DNA of 36,275 bases, from positions 65,955 to 102,229 of the forward strand of contig CAMNRF010000002.1 of NCBI GenBank assembly GCA_946551795.1. The letters run 5' to 3'. The notes below the pieces were generated by a model. The model did no database searches. It saw only the letters and a program-made list of their open reading frames with translations, and had not been told where the DNA came from. The position numbers and the translations under genes are program-made. Below are positions 23,799-31,625 of the stretch, piece by piece (the stretch's first letter is position 1; each line of letters begins with the position of its first letter). Source of the stretch: an uncultured Oscillibacter sp. GTDB taxonomy: Bacteria > Bacillota > Clostridia > Oscillospirales > Oscillospiraceae.

Positions 23799-23824
23799 AA
23801 AAACAGGGCAGATTACCTGCCCTG
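23799..23824 (-). terminator. Intrinsic terminator (possible attenuator) in the acetyltransferase leader
   Basis: On the minus strand, CAGGGCAG, a GTAAT loop, CTGCCCTG, then TTTTT. It lies 170 bases upstream of the acetyltransferase start and about 50 bases upstream of the leader ORF. No coding gene ends just upstream in the same direction (the DUF1292 stop is at 24065), so it is more likely an attenuator than a simple gene end, though a DUF1292 terminator cannot be excluded. Confidence 0.7.
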
Positions 23825-24064
23825 AAAAGACGTACCCCGCGAAGGCCGTGTAGACCCGTTATAACCTGCACCTTTACGGACAGGTGGGTCGCCTCCAGCG
23901 CGCTTTATCGCTTCCAACTTCCAGCCGCAGACGGCAGCCGGGAGGCCTGCGAACCACGCGCTGATCCGGCATCCCGTATAACGAAATGTGGGTTAAAAAA
24001 AGATCTATCACGAACCCCGCAGGGCAATAGTATCCTATCATACTCTCAATGGGAACGCAAGAGG
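23825..24064 (-). promoter_or_regulatory. Structured leader between DUF1292 and the attenuator
   Basis: No convincing gene lies here. On the minus strand a candidate promoter TTGCGT (24060-24055), 17 bases, TAGGAT (24037-24032) would give a leader of about 395 bases. It holds GACCCACCTG paired with CAGGT...GGGTC (about 23849-23890), and a TTGCCCTGC segment (24027-24019) that could pair with the 5' arm of the terminator. The alternative is that the whole stretch is the 3' untranslated region of DUF1292. Confidence 0.4.
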
Positions 24065-24349
24065 TTATTCGCCGTCCTCCTGAAATAAACTCTCCATAAA
24101 CAGGTCGTACACCGCCTCCAGCTCCTCATCGGAGTCCAGGGTGGAGAGGAGCTCCTCCCCGTTTTCATGGATGACCTTCAAAATGACCAGGCCGTTGTCC
24201 GGGTCGTCCTCGTTCTCCTCGGTCTCGGCGGGGAAGAAGGCGTGGTACATCTGGCCGTTGTACTCCAGGGCGTCGATAAACTCCAGGGCGATTTCGTTGC
24301 CGTCCTCGTCGGTGACGGTGATAAAGGTGGGGCCGAACTCCTCGCTCAT
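24065..24349 (-). CDS. DUF1292 family protein
   Basis: A 94-residue acidic protein of the DUF1292 (YrzB-like) family: FITVTDEDGNEIALEFIDALEYNGQMYHAFFPA, seen here as segments TVTDEDGNEIALEF and YNGQMYHAFFP, then an acidic linker, ILKVIHENGEE and LSTLDSDEELEAVYDLFME. It is cytosolic and its function is unknown. The ATG has AGAAGGAGG nine bases upstream, and a good promoter lies at 24386-24414. Confidence 0.9.
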   Translation of the reverse strand: MSEEFGPTFITVTDEDGNEIALEFIDALEYNGQMYHAFFPAETEENEDDPDNGLVILKVIHENGEELLSTLDSDEELEAVYDLFMESLFQEDGE

Positions 24350-24385
24350 AGGGCGTCCTCCTTCTGCCTCAGCGGTTTTGAGTGT

Positions 24386-24414
24386 ATTCTACATGATCTT
24401 TTTCCGGATTGCAA
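24386..24414 (-). promoter_or_regulatory. Promoter of the DUF1292 gene
   Basis: On the minus strand, TTGCAA (24414-24409), 17 bases and TAGAAT (24391-24386), about 40 bases before the start codon. Confidence 0.7.
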
Positions 24415-24533
24415 GGGCGGAACTTGTGAAAATACTGGAAAGCCGGCCCTTTAGACGGGATATATTCTGCGCAAACCGGTGGGAATCATGCAAATTGGAA
24501 ACTATTTTTCCGCAAAATACGACAATTTCAAAC

Positions 24534-24607
24534 TTGACAGGGGATGGTACAATAGTAAATATTATGGTGAATTATTGGCTTCCGCAGGCGGCTGTCCCAA
24601 AGGGACA
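24534..24607 (+). promoter_or_regulatory. Promoter region and leader hairpin of the penicillin-binding protein gene
   Basis: The 24350-24660 gap holds two divergent promoters and no gene. TTGACA (24534-24539) is present, but the best -10, an extended TGGTACAAT (24545-24553), is only eight bases away. A -10 at the right distance from TTGACA (TAAATA, 24556) is poor, so the true pair is uncertain. TGTCCC/GGGACA (24593-24607) forms a leader hairpin. Confidence 0.45.
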
Positions 24608-24660
24608 GGCCCTGAGCGGATTCTGCCGGGATTTTTGATTCAGATCGGAGGTGCCCTAGT

Positions 24661-27363
24661 TTGGAGCACGATAAGAGACCGCAGGCCCCCCGGGGGGGCG
24701 GTCATTCGGAGCGCCGTCCCCGGAAGCGGCGGGGAAGCCCGGCCCGCACGGCGGCCGGAATCCTGGGCCGTGTTCTGTTCGGCGTGTTTACGGTGGCGCT
24801 GATCGGCGTTCTCACCGCCGGGATTTTCGCCTATATCTTTTTGCAGTATATCAACACCACCGTGGCGCCCAACCTGACGGTGTCCATGGATAACTACGAG
24901 CTGGACCTCAGCTCCTTCATCTACTATCAGGACCAGGAGACGAAGGAGTGGGTGGAGTACCAGACCATCCACGACAAGGAGAACCGTATCCTCGTGACCT
25001 ATGACCAGATCCCCGACGCCATGTGGCAGGCGGCGGTGGCCATTGAGGACCACCGGTTCTTCCAGCACCACGGCGTGGACTGGTACGGGACCCTGGGCGC
25101 GGTGAAGACTTTCCTGACGGGAGGGGACACCCGCGGCGCGTCCACCATCACCCAGCAGGTGCTGCGCAACATCACCGAGGACACGGAGGTCACCGTCAAC
25201 CGCAAGATCCGGGAGATCATCCGGGCGTTGCAGTTTGAGAAGAACACCACCAAGGAGCAGATTCTCACCCGGTACCTCAACACCATCTATCTGGGCAAGG
25301 GGTGCTACGGCGTCCAGACGGCGGCCCAGTACTACTTCGGCAAGGACGTGTGGGACCTGGATGTGGCGGAGTGCGCCAGCATCATCGCCATCACCAACAA
25401 TCCGGAGATCTACGGCCCCATGTCCACCATCACCATCACCACTTCCGACGGCAGCACCATCACGCCCCGGGAGGCCAACAAGCGGCGGCAGGGGATTATT
25501 CTGGACCGGATGGCCGGAGGAGAGGACGGGGAGGTCATCAACCCCGAAACCGGCGTGCCCTACATCACGGAGGAGGAGCGGGACCGGTACAAGGCGGAGA
25601 CATTGAACTTCACTGACGGCACCGTGAAGGCAGAGGATCTGGAGGCCGAGGCCAGCGCCAAGACGGGCCGGAGCGGCATCAACAACTGGTTCGTGGACCA
25701 GGTGATCCTGGATGTGTCGGCGGACCTGGCCGAGAAGTACGACATCAGCAAGGGCGCGGCCCAGAAGCTGATGTACCGCAGCGGCTACCGGATCTACACC
25801 ACCATGGACCCCAAGATTCAGGACATCGCCGAGGCTGTCTACGCGGACCGCAGCAACCTGGACGTCACCTCCAAGAAGGGGCAGGTCATTCAGTCGGGCA
25901 TCACCGTCATGGACCCCTACACCGGCAACGTGGTGGCCATCGTGGGCGCCATGGACCCCAAGGAGGGGAACCTGATGAGCAACTACGCCACCATGAAAAA
26001 GCAGGTGGGCTCCTCCATGAAGCCTCTGACGGCCTACGCCCCGGCCCTGGACGCGGGGACCATCACCCCGGCCTCCACCTTTGACAACTACCCCGTCCGG
26101 CTGGAGGGGGGCAGCCCCTGGCCCAAGAACTCCCCTAACCGCTACACCGGCTGGACCTCCGTGCAGGAGGGCATCCGGCGGTCCATCAACACCATCGCCG
26201 TGCAGGCGCTGGAGTCGGTGGGCACGGTGGAGGCCTACGCCTTCGCCACGGAGAACCTGGGACTGGACCTCCACCCCAACGACATGGCCCCCAGCCCCCT
26301 GGGGATGGGCGGATTGACCTACGGACTGAGCACCGTGGAGATGGCGGCGGCTTACTCCTGCTTTGTCAACAAGGGAATTTACAACAAGCCCCGCACCTAC
26401 ACCTACGTGGAGGACTCCAAGGGCAATGTGATCCTGGAAAACGAGCCGGAGTCCCATGTGGCCATGAAGGAGACCACGGCCTACCTCATGACCAAGATGC
26501 TCCACGCGGCGGCCACCACCGGCACCGGCGCCCCCGCCAGCTTCAGCGGCATGACCATCGCCGGCAAGACCGGCACCACCAACACCGCCTGCGACCGCTA
26601 CTTCGCGGGCTACTCGCCCTACTACTGCGCGGCGGTGTGGACCGGCTATCAGTACGCCGAGCGCATCTCCTACAACGGTAACCCCGCCATCACCATGTGG
26701 AAGAAGGTCATGCAGCAGATCCACGAGGATCTGCCCAACAAGTCCTTTGAGCGGCCGGAGAGCGGCCTGACCACCGTGCGGGTCTGCGCCGACAGCGGAC
26801 TTTTGTGCACGGACGCCTGCCACGCGGACATCCGGGGTGACCGGGAGGTGTCCTTTGAGATTCCCTCGGGCCTGGCCCCCACGGAGTCCTGCAATCTCCA
26901 CATCATGGCCAACTACTGCGTCGAGGGCGACTGCCTGGCCGGGGCGCTGTGCCCCGAGTCCTCCATCGTGGAGAAGGGCGTCTTGAATTACGAGCGGGAG
27001 GATTACGGCCCCAATATCACCTCGGAGGACGATCCCTATCTGCTGGTGAATATCCAGAAGGCGGCGGAGGAGGCTGGCGGCTGTCCCTTCCACGGCGGAA
27101 ACGGGATGCCCTACGATCCCAACGCGCAGGACCCCAACAACCCCTATGACCCCAATAATCCCTTTGACCCCAACTACCAGCCGCCCGCGGAGCCCGGCGA
27201 TCCCGGCACTGTGACGGACCCCGGCACCACCACGCCGGGGCAGCCCGCCGAGCCCCAGGAGCCCACGGAGCCTGCAAATCCCCCGGCCACGGACCCCGGA
27301 TCTACCGGCGATCCCAGCAACGGAAACTGGTTCGACAATCTCTGGAACACCCCCGCAGCATAA
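24661..27363 (+). CDS. Class A penicillin-binding protein (transglycosylase/transpeptidase)
   Basis: Bifunctional peptidoglycan synthase. Basic cytosolic head, one span at about residues 36-58, then the GT51 domain with catalytic E129 in AIEDHRFFQHHGVDW, GASTITQQVLRN and RKIREIIRALQFEK. The transpeptidase domain has S451-SMK, S508-IN and K636-TG. The start is TTG, with GGAGGTG seven bases upstream. The 900 residues include a long tail (from about 800) rich in Asn/Pro/Asp/Gly, with repeated NNPYDPNNPFDPN units and Pro-Glu-Pro spacers, typical of wall-spanning linkers. A Cys-rich stretch (CADSGLLCTDACHAD, CVEGDC) between the catalytic core and the tail suggests disulfides. Monocistronic with its own terminator. 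Confidence 0.95.
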   Translation: MEHDKRPQAPRGGGHSERRPRKRRGSPARTAAGILGRVLFGVFTVALIGVLTAGIFAYIFLQYINTTVAPNLTVSMDNYELDLSSFIYYQDQETKEWVEYQTIHDKENRILVTYDQIPDAMWQAAVAIEDHRFFQHHGVDWYGTLGAVKTFLTGGDTRGASTITQQVLRNITEDTEVTVNRKIREIIRALQFEKNTTKEQILTRYLNTIYLGKGCYGVQTAAQYYFGKDVWDLDVAECASIIAITNNPEIYGPMSTITITTSDGSTITPREANKRRQGIILDRMAGGEDGEVINPETGVPYITEEERDRYKAETLNFTDGTVKAEDLEAEASAKTGRSGINNWFVDQVILDVSADLAEKYDISKGAAQKLMYRSGYRIYTTMDPKIQDIAEAVYADRSNLDVTSKKGQVIQSGITVMDPYTGNVVAIVGAMDPKEGNLMSNYATMKKQVGSSMKPLTAYAPALDAGTITPASTFDNYPVRLEGGSPWPKNSPNRYTGWTSVQEGIRRSINTIAVQALESVGTVEAYAFATENLGLDLHPNDMAPSPLGMGGLTYGLSTVEMAAAYSCFVNKGIYNKPRTYTYVEDSKGNVILENEPESHVAMKETTAYLMTKMLHAAATTGTGAPASFSGMTIAGKTGTTNTACDRYFAGYSPYYCAAVWTGYQYAERISYNGNPAITMWKKVMQQIHEDLPNKSFERPESGLTTVRVCADSGLLCTDACHADIRGDREVSFEIPSGLAPTESCNLHIMANYCVEGDCLAGALCPESSIVEKGVLNYEREDYGPNITSEDDPYLLVNIQKAAEEAGGCPFHGGNGMPYDPNAQDPNNPYDPNNPFDPNYQPPAEPGDPGTVTDPGTTTPGQPAEPQEPTEPANPPATDPGSTGDPSNGNWFDNLWNTPAA

Positions 27364-27366
27364 AGG

Positions 27367-27401
27367 AAAGCCCCACGGCCACAAGGCCGTGGGGCTTTTT
27401 C
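27367..27401 (+). terminator. Terminator of the penicillin-binding protein gene
   Basis: AAAGCCCCACGGCC, ACAA loop, GGCCGTGGGGCTTTTT: a perfect stem with T-run, starting four bases after the stop. The A-run on the other side allows it to end the convergent mogA transcript as well. Confidence 0.93.
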
Positions 27402-27417
27402 TATCGGGGAGGCGGGG

Positions 27418-27921
27418 TCATATCTCCGGCGGTTCCGCCGCGCAGTCCGCCGGGCGGCCGGAGAGCATCTCCAGTCCGTGGGCCAGGGCGGGGAGGACGG
27501 CCTCCAGATTCTCCCGGGCGGCCTTGGGGGAACCCGGGAGGTTGACAATTAGGGTCCCGTGCCGGATGCCCGCCTGAGCCCGGGAGAGCATGGCCCTGGG
27601 CGTGATCCGCAGGGAGGCGTACCGCATGGCCTCCGGGATGCCGGGGGTGAGGCGGGTACAGACCGCCAGCGTGGCCTCCGGCGTCACGTCCCGGGGGGAG
27701 AAGCCGGTGCCGCCAGTGGTGACCAGCAGCTGGACGGACCCAGAGCCCGCGATCTCCCGCAGGAGCTGTTCGATTTTTGGCTGCTCGTCCGGCACAAGGC
27801 CGGTCCGGACTACCTGGTATCCGGCGGCTTTTAAGAGCTCCGCCACCACCGGACCGGCGCTGTCCGGGCGCTCACCCCGGAAACAGCGGTCGCTGACGGT
27901 CACTACGGCTGCGTTAAACAT
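27418..27921 (-). CDS. mogA: Molybdopterin adenylyltransferase-type protein (MogA/MoaB family)
   Basis: Activates molybdopterin with ATP before molybdenum insertion. The 167-residue protein has the family signatures AAVVTVSDRCFRGERPD, LLVTTGGTGFSPRDVTPEAT (the TGGTG and DVTPEA boxes) and LIVNLPGSPKAA. The ATG at 27921 has AGGAGG about ten bases upstream. It is the last gene of the modABC-mogA unit, 15 bases after modC, and ends near the convergent terminator at 27367-27401. MogA and MoaB are not separable by eye. Confidence 0.92.
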   Translation of the reverse strand: MFNAAVVTVSDRCFRGERPDSAGPVVAELLKAAGYQVVRTGLVPDEQPKIEQLLREIAGSGSVQLLVTTGGTGFSPRDVTPEATLAVCTRLTPGIPEAMRYASLRITPRAMLSRAQAGIRHGTLIVNLPGSPKAARENLEAVLPALAHGLEMLSGRPADCAAEPPEI

Positions 27922-27936
27922 GAGGGGTTTCCTCCT

Positions 27937-28980
27937 TTACAGTTCCTGCAGGAGCAGGATATTCTCCGGATCGACGGAGACGGTGAGGCTGGTCTGATCG
28001 GGGAGCGTCTCCCAATCACTCCGGTCCAGCTCCATGCGGAGGGGAGGAGCGCCGGGGGCGGCGCTCTCCGGCCGCAGGAGGACGATGACGGAGAACACAT
28101 CCCGGATGACCCGGACGACTTGGCAGGAGAGGGCGTTTTCCGCCTCCGCCGGGAGCAGGTGCCGAGCCCGGATGCCCGCCCGCCGGATTCCCTCCGGCAC
28201 AGGCCGCCGGCACTCCAGCGTGACGCCCCACTCCGGGACCTCCACGGCGGTGCCCGCCGGGAGAACGTCCACAAAGTTCTCACACCCGGAGAGGCGGGCG
28301 GCGGCCTCCGTGTCCGGGCGGCGGAACAGCTCTTCCAGGGTGCGCACCTCCTGGGAGCGGCCGCCGTCCAGCACACAGACCCGGCGGCAGTTTCGAAACG
28401 CCTCTCCCCGGTCGTGGGAGACCCACAGCACCGTGCCGGAAAAGCGGTCCAGGGTCTCCGCCAGCTCCAGCTCCAGCTGGCGTTTTAAAAAACTGTCCAG
28501 CGCGGAGAGGGGCTCGTCCAGCAGGATTGCCCGGGGCTCCGAGGCCAGGATGCGGGCCAGGGCCGTTCGCTGCTGCTGTCCCCCGGAGAGCTGGCCGGGG
28601 CGCAGCTCCGAGACGTCCTCCAGCCGGAAGCGGCGGAGCAGTTCCCCGGTCCGGGCCTGCCGCCTGGATCTGTTCCGGATGACCGCGGCGATGTTCTGCC
28701 GGACGGTCATGTTGGGAAACAGGGCGTACTGCTGGAAGAGATAGCCGGTCCGCCGCCGCTGGGGCGGCAGGTCGATTCCGGCGGCGCTGTCGTAGAGGGT
28801 CACGCCGTCCAGCGTGATCCGCCCCTCGTCGGGGGTCATGGTGCCGGCGATGCACCGCAGCGTCACGGACTTTCCGCAGCCGGAGGCCCCCAGCAGGGCC
28901 AGGGGTTCATCCCCGGCCTCAAACTGCACCGCCAGGCGGAAGTCCCCCAGCCGCTTTTGGATGTCCACAGAGAGGGCCAT
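27937..28980 (-). CDS. modC: Molybdate ABC transporter ATP-binding protein
   Basis: Cytosolic ATPase of the molybdate importer. Walker A GASGCGKS (residues 31-38), Q-loop FQQYALFPNMTV, signature LSGGQQQR, Walker B AILLDEPLSALD and H-loop VLWVSHDRGEA are all present. The C-terminal third (from about 245) fits a MOP/TOBE-type oxyanion-binding domain (RRAGIRARHLLPAE, LTVSVDPENILLLQEL). The 347-residue product starts at the ATG at 28980, which shares one base with the modB stop (TGATG). The frame upstream is modB antiframe and is excluded. Confidence 0.94.
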   Translation of the reverse strand: MALSVDIQKRLGDFRLAVQFEAGDEPLALLGASGCGKSVTLRCIAGTMTPDEGRITLDGVTLYDSAAGIDLPPQRRRTGYLFQQYALFPNMTVRQNIAAVIRNRSRRQARTGELLRRFRLEDVSELRPGQLSGGQQQRTALARILASEPRAILLDEPLSALDSFLKRQLELELAETLDRFSGTVLWVSHDRGEAFRNCRRVCVLDGGRSQEVRTLEELFRRPDTEAAARLSGCENFVDVLPAGTAVEVPEWGVTLECRRPVPEGIRRAGIRARHLLPAEAENALSCQVVRVIRDVFSVIVLLRPESAAPGAPPLRMELDRSDWETLPDQTSLTVSVDPENILLLQEL

Positions 28981-29660
28981 CAGGTGCCGCCCCCTTTCTT
29001 CCCGGTCCGCCGGCGGCTTTCCAGCAGGTTCAGCGCCAGCAGAAAGACCGCTGAAAGGGCGATGTTCACCAGCACCCATTTCATGGCCCCGGCGTCGTCT
29101 CCGGTGCGCCAGAGCTGGTAGACGGTGGTGGAGATGGTGGCGGTGTGGCCCGGGGTGTACCCGGCGATCATGGAGGTGGCGCCGTACTCCCCCAGGGCCC
29201 GGGCGAAGGCCAGCACCGTCCCCGCCAGGATGCCCTGGCGGCAGCAGGGCATCCGCACCCGCCAGAAGAGGTAGGTGTTGGACAGCCCCAGGGTCTGTCC
29301 CGCCTCCGCCAGGGTCTCGTCAAAGCTCTCGAAGGCCCCCCGGGCGGTGCGGTACATCAGGGGGAAGGCCACCACCACGGAGGCGAAGACGGCGGACCAC
29401 CAGGTCATCACCAGCCGGAGGCCGAACACGCTCTGGGCCCAGGCTCCCAGGGGCCGCCGGGGGCCCAGGAGGCACAGGAGCAGCCAGCCCACCACGGTGG
29501 GCGGCAGCACCAGGGGCAGCGTCAGGACCACATCCAGAGCGCCTTTCACCAGCCTGGGGAGCCTGGCGATATAATAGGCGGCCGCGAGGCCCAGAGAGAA
29601 CACCGCCGCGGTGGAGATGGCGGCGATCCGGATGGAGTTGCAGAGGGGATACCAGTCCAT
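28980..29660 (-). CDS. modB: Molybdate ABC transporter permease
   Basis: Integral membrane channel of the importer, 226 residues with about five or six spans (AAISTAAVFSLGLAAAYYI, VVLTLPLVLPPTVVGWLLLCLL, VVAFPLMYRTARGAFE and others). The permease EAA-type loop is recognisable (LAEAGQTLGLSNTYLFWRVRMP), followed by GTVLAFARALGEYGATSMIAG, the classic ModB signature. The start at 29660 has AGGAGG five bases upstream. It overlaps modC by one base and follows modA by 16 bases. Confidence 0.95.
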   Translation of the reverse strand: MDWYPLCNSIRIAAISTAAVFSLGLAAAYYIARLPRLVKGALDVVLTLPLVLPPTVVGWLLLCLLGPRRPLGAWAQSVFGLRLVMTWWSAVFASVVVAFPLMYRTARGAFESFDETLAEAGQTLGLSNTYLFWRVRMPCCRQGILAGTVLAFARALGEYGATSMIAGYTPGHTATISTTVYQLWRTGDDAGAMKWVLVNIALSAVFLLALNLLESRRRTGKKGGGT

Positions 29661-29676
29661 GGCGGCCTCCTGAAAA

Positions 29677-30468
29677 CTAGTCGGTGAGAGGGGTAAAGCC
29701 GACGCCCGCAAAGACGGCCCCGGCCTCCGGGGAGGACAGGAAGTCCAGGAAGGCTTCGGCCTCCTCCGGGTGCGGGCTGCCGCACAGCATGGCGGCGGGA
29801 TAGATCACCTGACCGCACATCTCCGCCGCAGCCTCGTCCACAACGGACAGCCCGGCGGAAAAGGCGTCGGTGGCGTAGATGATGCCGCAGTCCACCGTGG
29901 CCTCGGACACCTGGGTGGTGACCTCCTTGACATTGGAGCCGTAGGTCAGAACGCCGGAGGCCGCCAGGGCGGCCTCGTCCAGGCCGTAGTACGCGAAGAT
30001 CTTCTGGGTGTACTGTCCCACGGGCACGTCGCTGTTGCCCATGGCTAGGAGGACATCGCCGCTGCCCAGCCGCTCCGCCAGCTGGTCAAAGGTCTCGATG
30101 GTGCCGGGATTTCCCTCCGGCACCGCCAGCACCACCTTGTTCTCCAGCAGGTCCAGCCGGGAGTTCTCCGCCAGGGAGCCCGCCTCCTCCAGGGTGTTCA
30201 TCTGCTTGGGGGCGGCGGAGATAAAGAGGTCGCAGTCCGCCCCCTCCTGGATCTGGGTCAGCAGGGTGCCGGAGGAGTCATAGGTGGGGACCACGGTGAC
30301 GCCGGGGGCCGCATCCTTGTAAAGCCCGATGATCTGATCCATGGTCTCCGTCATGGAGGCGGCGGCAAAGACATGGAGCGCCACCCCGCTGTCGGCAGGG
30401 GGTTCTGTCCCGCCGCAGGCGGTCAGGAGCAGGCAGAGGAGCAGCGGCAGAGTGATTCTTCGTTTCAT
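29677..30468 (-). CDS. modA: Molybdate-binding lipoprotein of the ABC transporter
   Basis: Extracellular oxyanion receptor. The signal peptide ends in the lipobox LTAC (Cys at about residue 18), so the mature protein is a lipoprotein. ModA motifs: FAAASMTETM, PTYDSSGTLLTQI (the Ser-Ser-Gly oxyanion loop), CDLFISAAPKQMN, and VDCGIIYATDAFSA near the C-terminus. The 263-residue length is normal. Tungstate cannot be excluded as ligand. It is the first gene of modABC-mogA, preceded by a promoter and by the 24-bp dyad shared with moaA. Confidence 0.95.
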   Translation of the reverse strand: MKRRITLPLLLCLLLTACGGTEPPADSGVALHVFAAASMTETMDQIIGLYKDAAPGVTVVPTYDSSGTLLTQIQEGADCDLFISAAPKQMNTLEEAGSLAENSRLDLLENKVVLAVPEGNPGTIETFDQLAERLGSGDVLLAMGNSDVPVGQYTQKIFAYYGLDEAALAASGVLTYGSNVKEVTTQVSEATVDCGIIYATDAFSAGLSVVDEAAAEMCGQVIYPAAMLCGSPHPEEAEAFLDFLSSPEAGAVFAGVGFTPLTD

Positions 30469-30486
30469 GTTGGTGCCTTCTTTCCA

Positions 30487-30515
30487 ATTTTAATATGTTT
30501 TCCTGCCCTTTGCAA
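30487..30515 (-). promoter_or_regulatory. Promoter of the modA operon
   Basis: On the minus strand, TTGCAA (30515-30510), 17 bases and TAAAAT (30492-30487), about 20 bases before modA. The -35 lies inside the small palindrome CCCTTTGCAAGGG. Confidence 0.6.
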
Positions 30516-30531
30516 GGGTGGGAACACAAAC

Positions 30532-30555
30532 CGTGATACTCAATTGAGATGAACG
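30532..30555. promoter_or_regulatory. 24-bp dyad, candidate Mo/Se regulon operator (copy 1, modA)
   Basis: Core CGT-N4-CTCA-AT-TGAG-N4-ACG, with CTCAATTGAG as a perfect 10-bp palindrome. It matches the copy at 33511-33534 at 22 of 24 positions. It lies 16 bases upstream of the modA -35 element, a position suited to an activator or a distal operator. No regulator gene is in the window. Confidence 0.62.
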
Positions 30556-30570
30556 GATTCCGAAAGAGGG

Positions 30571-30589
30571 GGGCGGCAGACTGCCGCCC
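30571..30589 (-). terminator. Weak terminator of the moaA operon
   Basis: GGGCGGCAG and CTGCCGCCC form a perfect 9-bp inverted repeat 17 bases after the stop of the moeA-like gene. On the minus strand it is followed by CCCCTCTTTC, which is not a strong T-run. Confidence 0.5.
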
Positions 30590-30605
30590 GCCCTCCTGCG
30601 GGATT

Positions 30606-31625
30606 TCATTTTCCAAAGGGGCAGACGGGCCAGCGGCAGGGCTTACAGCCCAGGCACAGGCCCCCTTCGCCCATGGCGGCGATGTCCGGGCGGGTGATCT
30701 CCACCCCCGCGGCGATCCGGGGCAGCACCAGGTCAAAGACCGTGGCCCCGGCGTACATGACGCACCCCGGCAGACCCAGCACGGGGGTGCTGTCGCCGTA
30801 ATACCCCACCAGCAGCATGGCCCCGGGGAGCACCGGGGCGCCGTAGGAGACGATCCGCGCCCCGGATGCCCGGATGCCACCGGGGGTGTTGTCGTCCGGG
30901 TCCACGCTCATGCCGCCGGTGCAGAGGATCAGCTCCGCGCCGGTGTTCCGGGCCGCTCCGATGGCGTTTGCCACGTTCTCCACCCCGTCCCCGGAGTAGA
31001 CGACGTCCAGCGTCTCGATGCCAAAGGCCGCCAGTTTGTCCCGCACCACCGGGGTGAAGGTGTCCTGAATGAGGCCGGACTTCACCTCACTGCCGGTGGC
31101 CACAATCGCCGCGGTCCTTTTGACGTAGGGCAGCAGCTCCAGCAGGGGAGCGGGCCCCGCGGCCTCCTCCGCCGCCCGGAGCTTCTCCTCCGGGATCACC
31201 AGGGGGATGACCCGGGTGCCCGCCAGCTTGTCTCCCCTGCGGACAGCGGTATTTCCGTGCCGGGTGGCCACCATGATGTCCTCCGTGGAGTTGACGGCCA
31301 GCAGACGCGCCGAGTCCACCCGGAACAGGCCGTCACAGGCGGCGGTCAGCTCGATCTTGCCCTCCTTGACCTGGCTCCGCTCCATGCGCTCATTTATGCA
31401 GAGGGCGCAGAGCCGCTCCGCGGCGTCGTTTTCATGGACCATGCCGGGGACCATCTCCCAGACGTAGAGGTGCTCCTTGCCCATGGACAGCAGGACGGGG
31501 ATGTCCGCCTCCGTCACCACATGGCCCTTGCGGAACCGGGCGTCCTTATAGGTGTCCTTGACGATCTGGGTCAGATCGTGGCAGAGCACATGGCCCACGG
31601 CGTCAACAGTATTAATGAGTTTCAC
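30606..31625 (-). CDS. MoeA-like molybdopterin-binding protein with C-terminal Cys motif
   Basis: A 339-residue protein with a MoeA-like layout: an N-terminal part (NTVDAVGHVLCHDLTQI, RKGHVVTEADIPVLLSMG) and a C-terminal MogA/MoeA domain (AAIVATGSEVKSG, CTGGMSVDPDDNTPGGI, GLPGCVMYAG). It is shorter than true MoeA (about 400) and ends in C324-x2-C327-x2-C330-x4-C335 followed by PFGK, a metal or Fe-S type motif not found in E. coli MoeA. The start is GTG at 31625, with GGAGG seven bases upstream, in a GTGA overlap with the MOSC gene. A role in molybdenum insertion or hydroxylase cofactor handling is inferred from the operon. Confidence 0.88.
   Translation of the reverse strand: MKLINTVDAVGHVLCHDLTQIVKDTYKDARFRKGHVVTEADIPVLLSMGKEHLYVWEMVPGMVHENDAAERLCALCINERMERSQVKEGKIELTAACDGLFRVDSARLLAVNSTEDIMVATRHGNTAVRRGDKLAGTRVIPLVIPEEKLRAAEEAAGPAPLLELLPYVKRTAAIVATGSEVKSGLIQDTFTPVVRDKLAAFGIETLDVVYSGDGVENVANAIGAARNTGAELILCTGGMSVDPDDNTPGGIRASGARIVSYGAPVLPGAMLLVGYYGDSTPVLGLPGCVMYAGATVFDLVLPRIAAGVEITRPDIAAMGEGGLCLGCKPCRWPVCPFGK

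Noticed and set aside
23659-23871. A 70-codon minus-strand frame crossing the vat leader terminator
   Set aside because: It begins at GTG without a ribosome site and reads through a perfect terminator. The 34-codon ORF at 23643-23747 is better supported.
24640-27384. Minus-strand open frame of 914 codons
   Set aside because: Mirror frame of the penicillin-binding protein gene. No ribosome site or recognisable domain.
30469-30605. Possible molybdenum-cofactor riboswitch before modA
   Set aside because: The gap is only 137 bases, with a near-promoter start, and no conserved MoCo RNA element was recognised.
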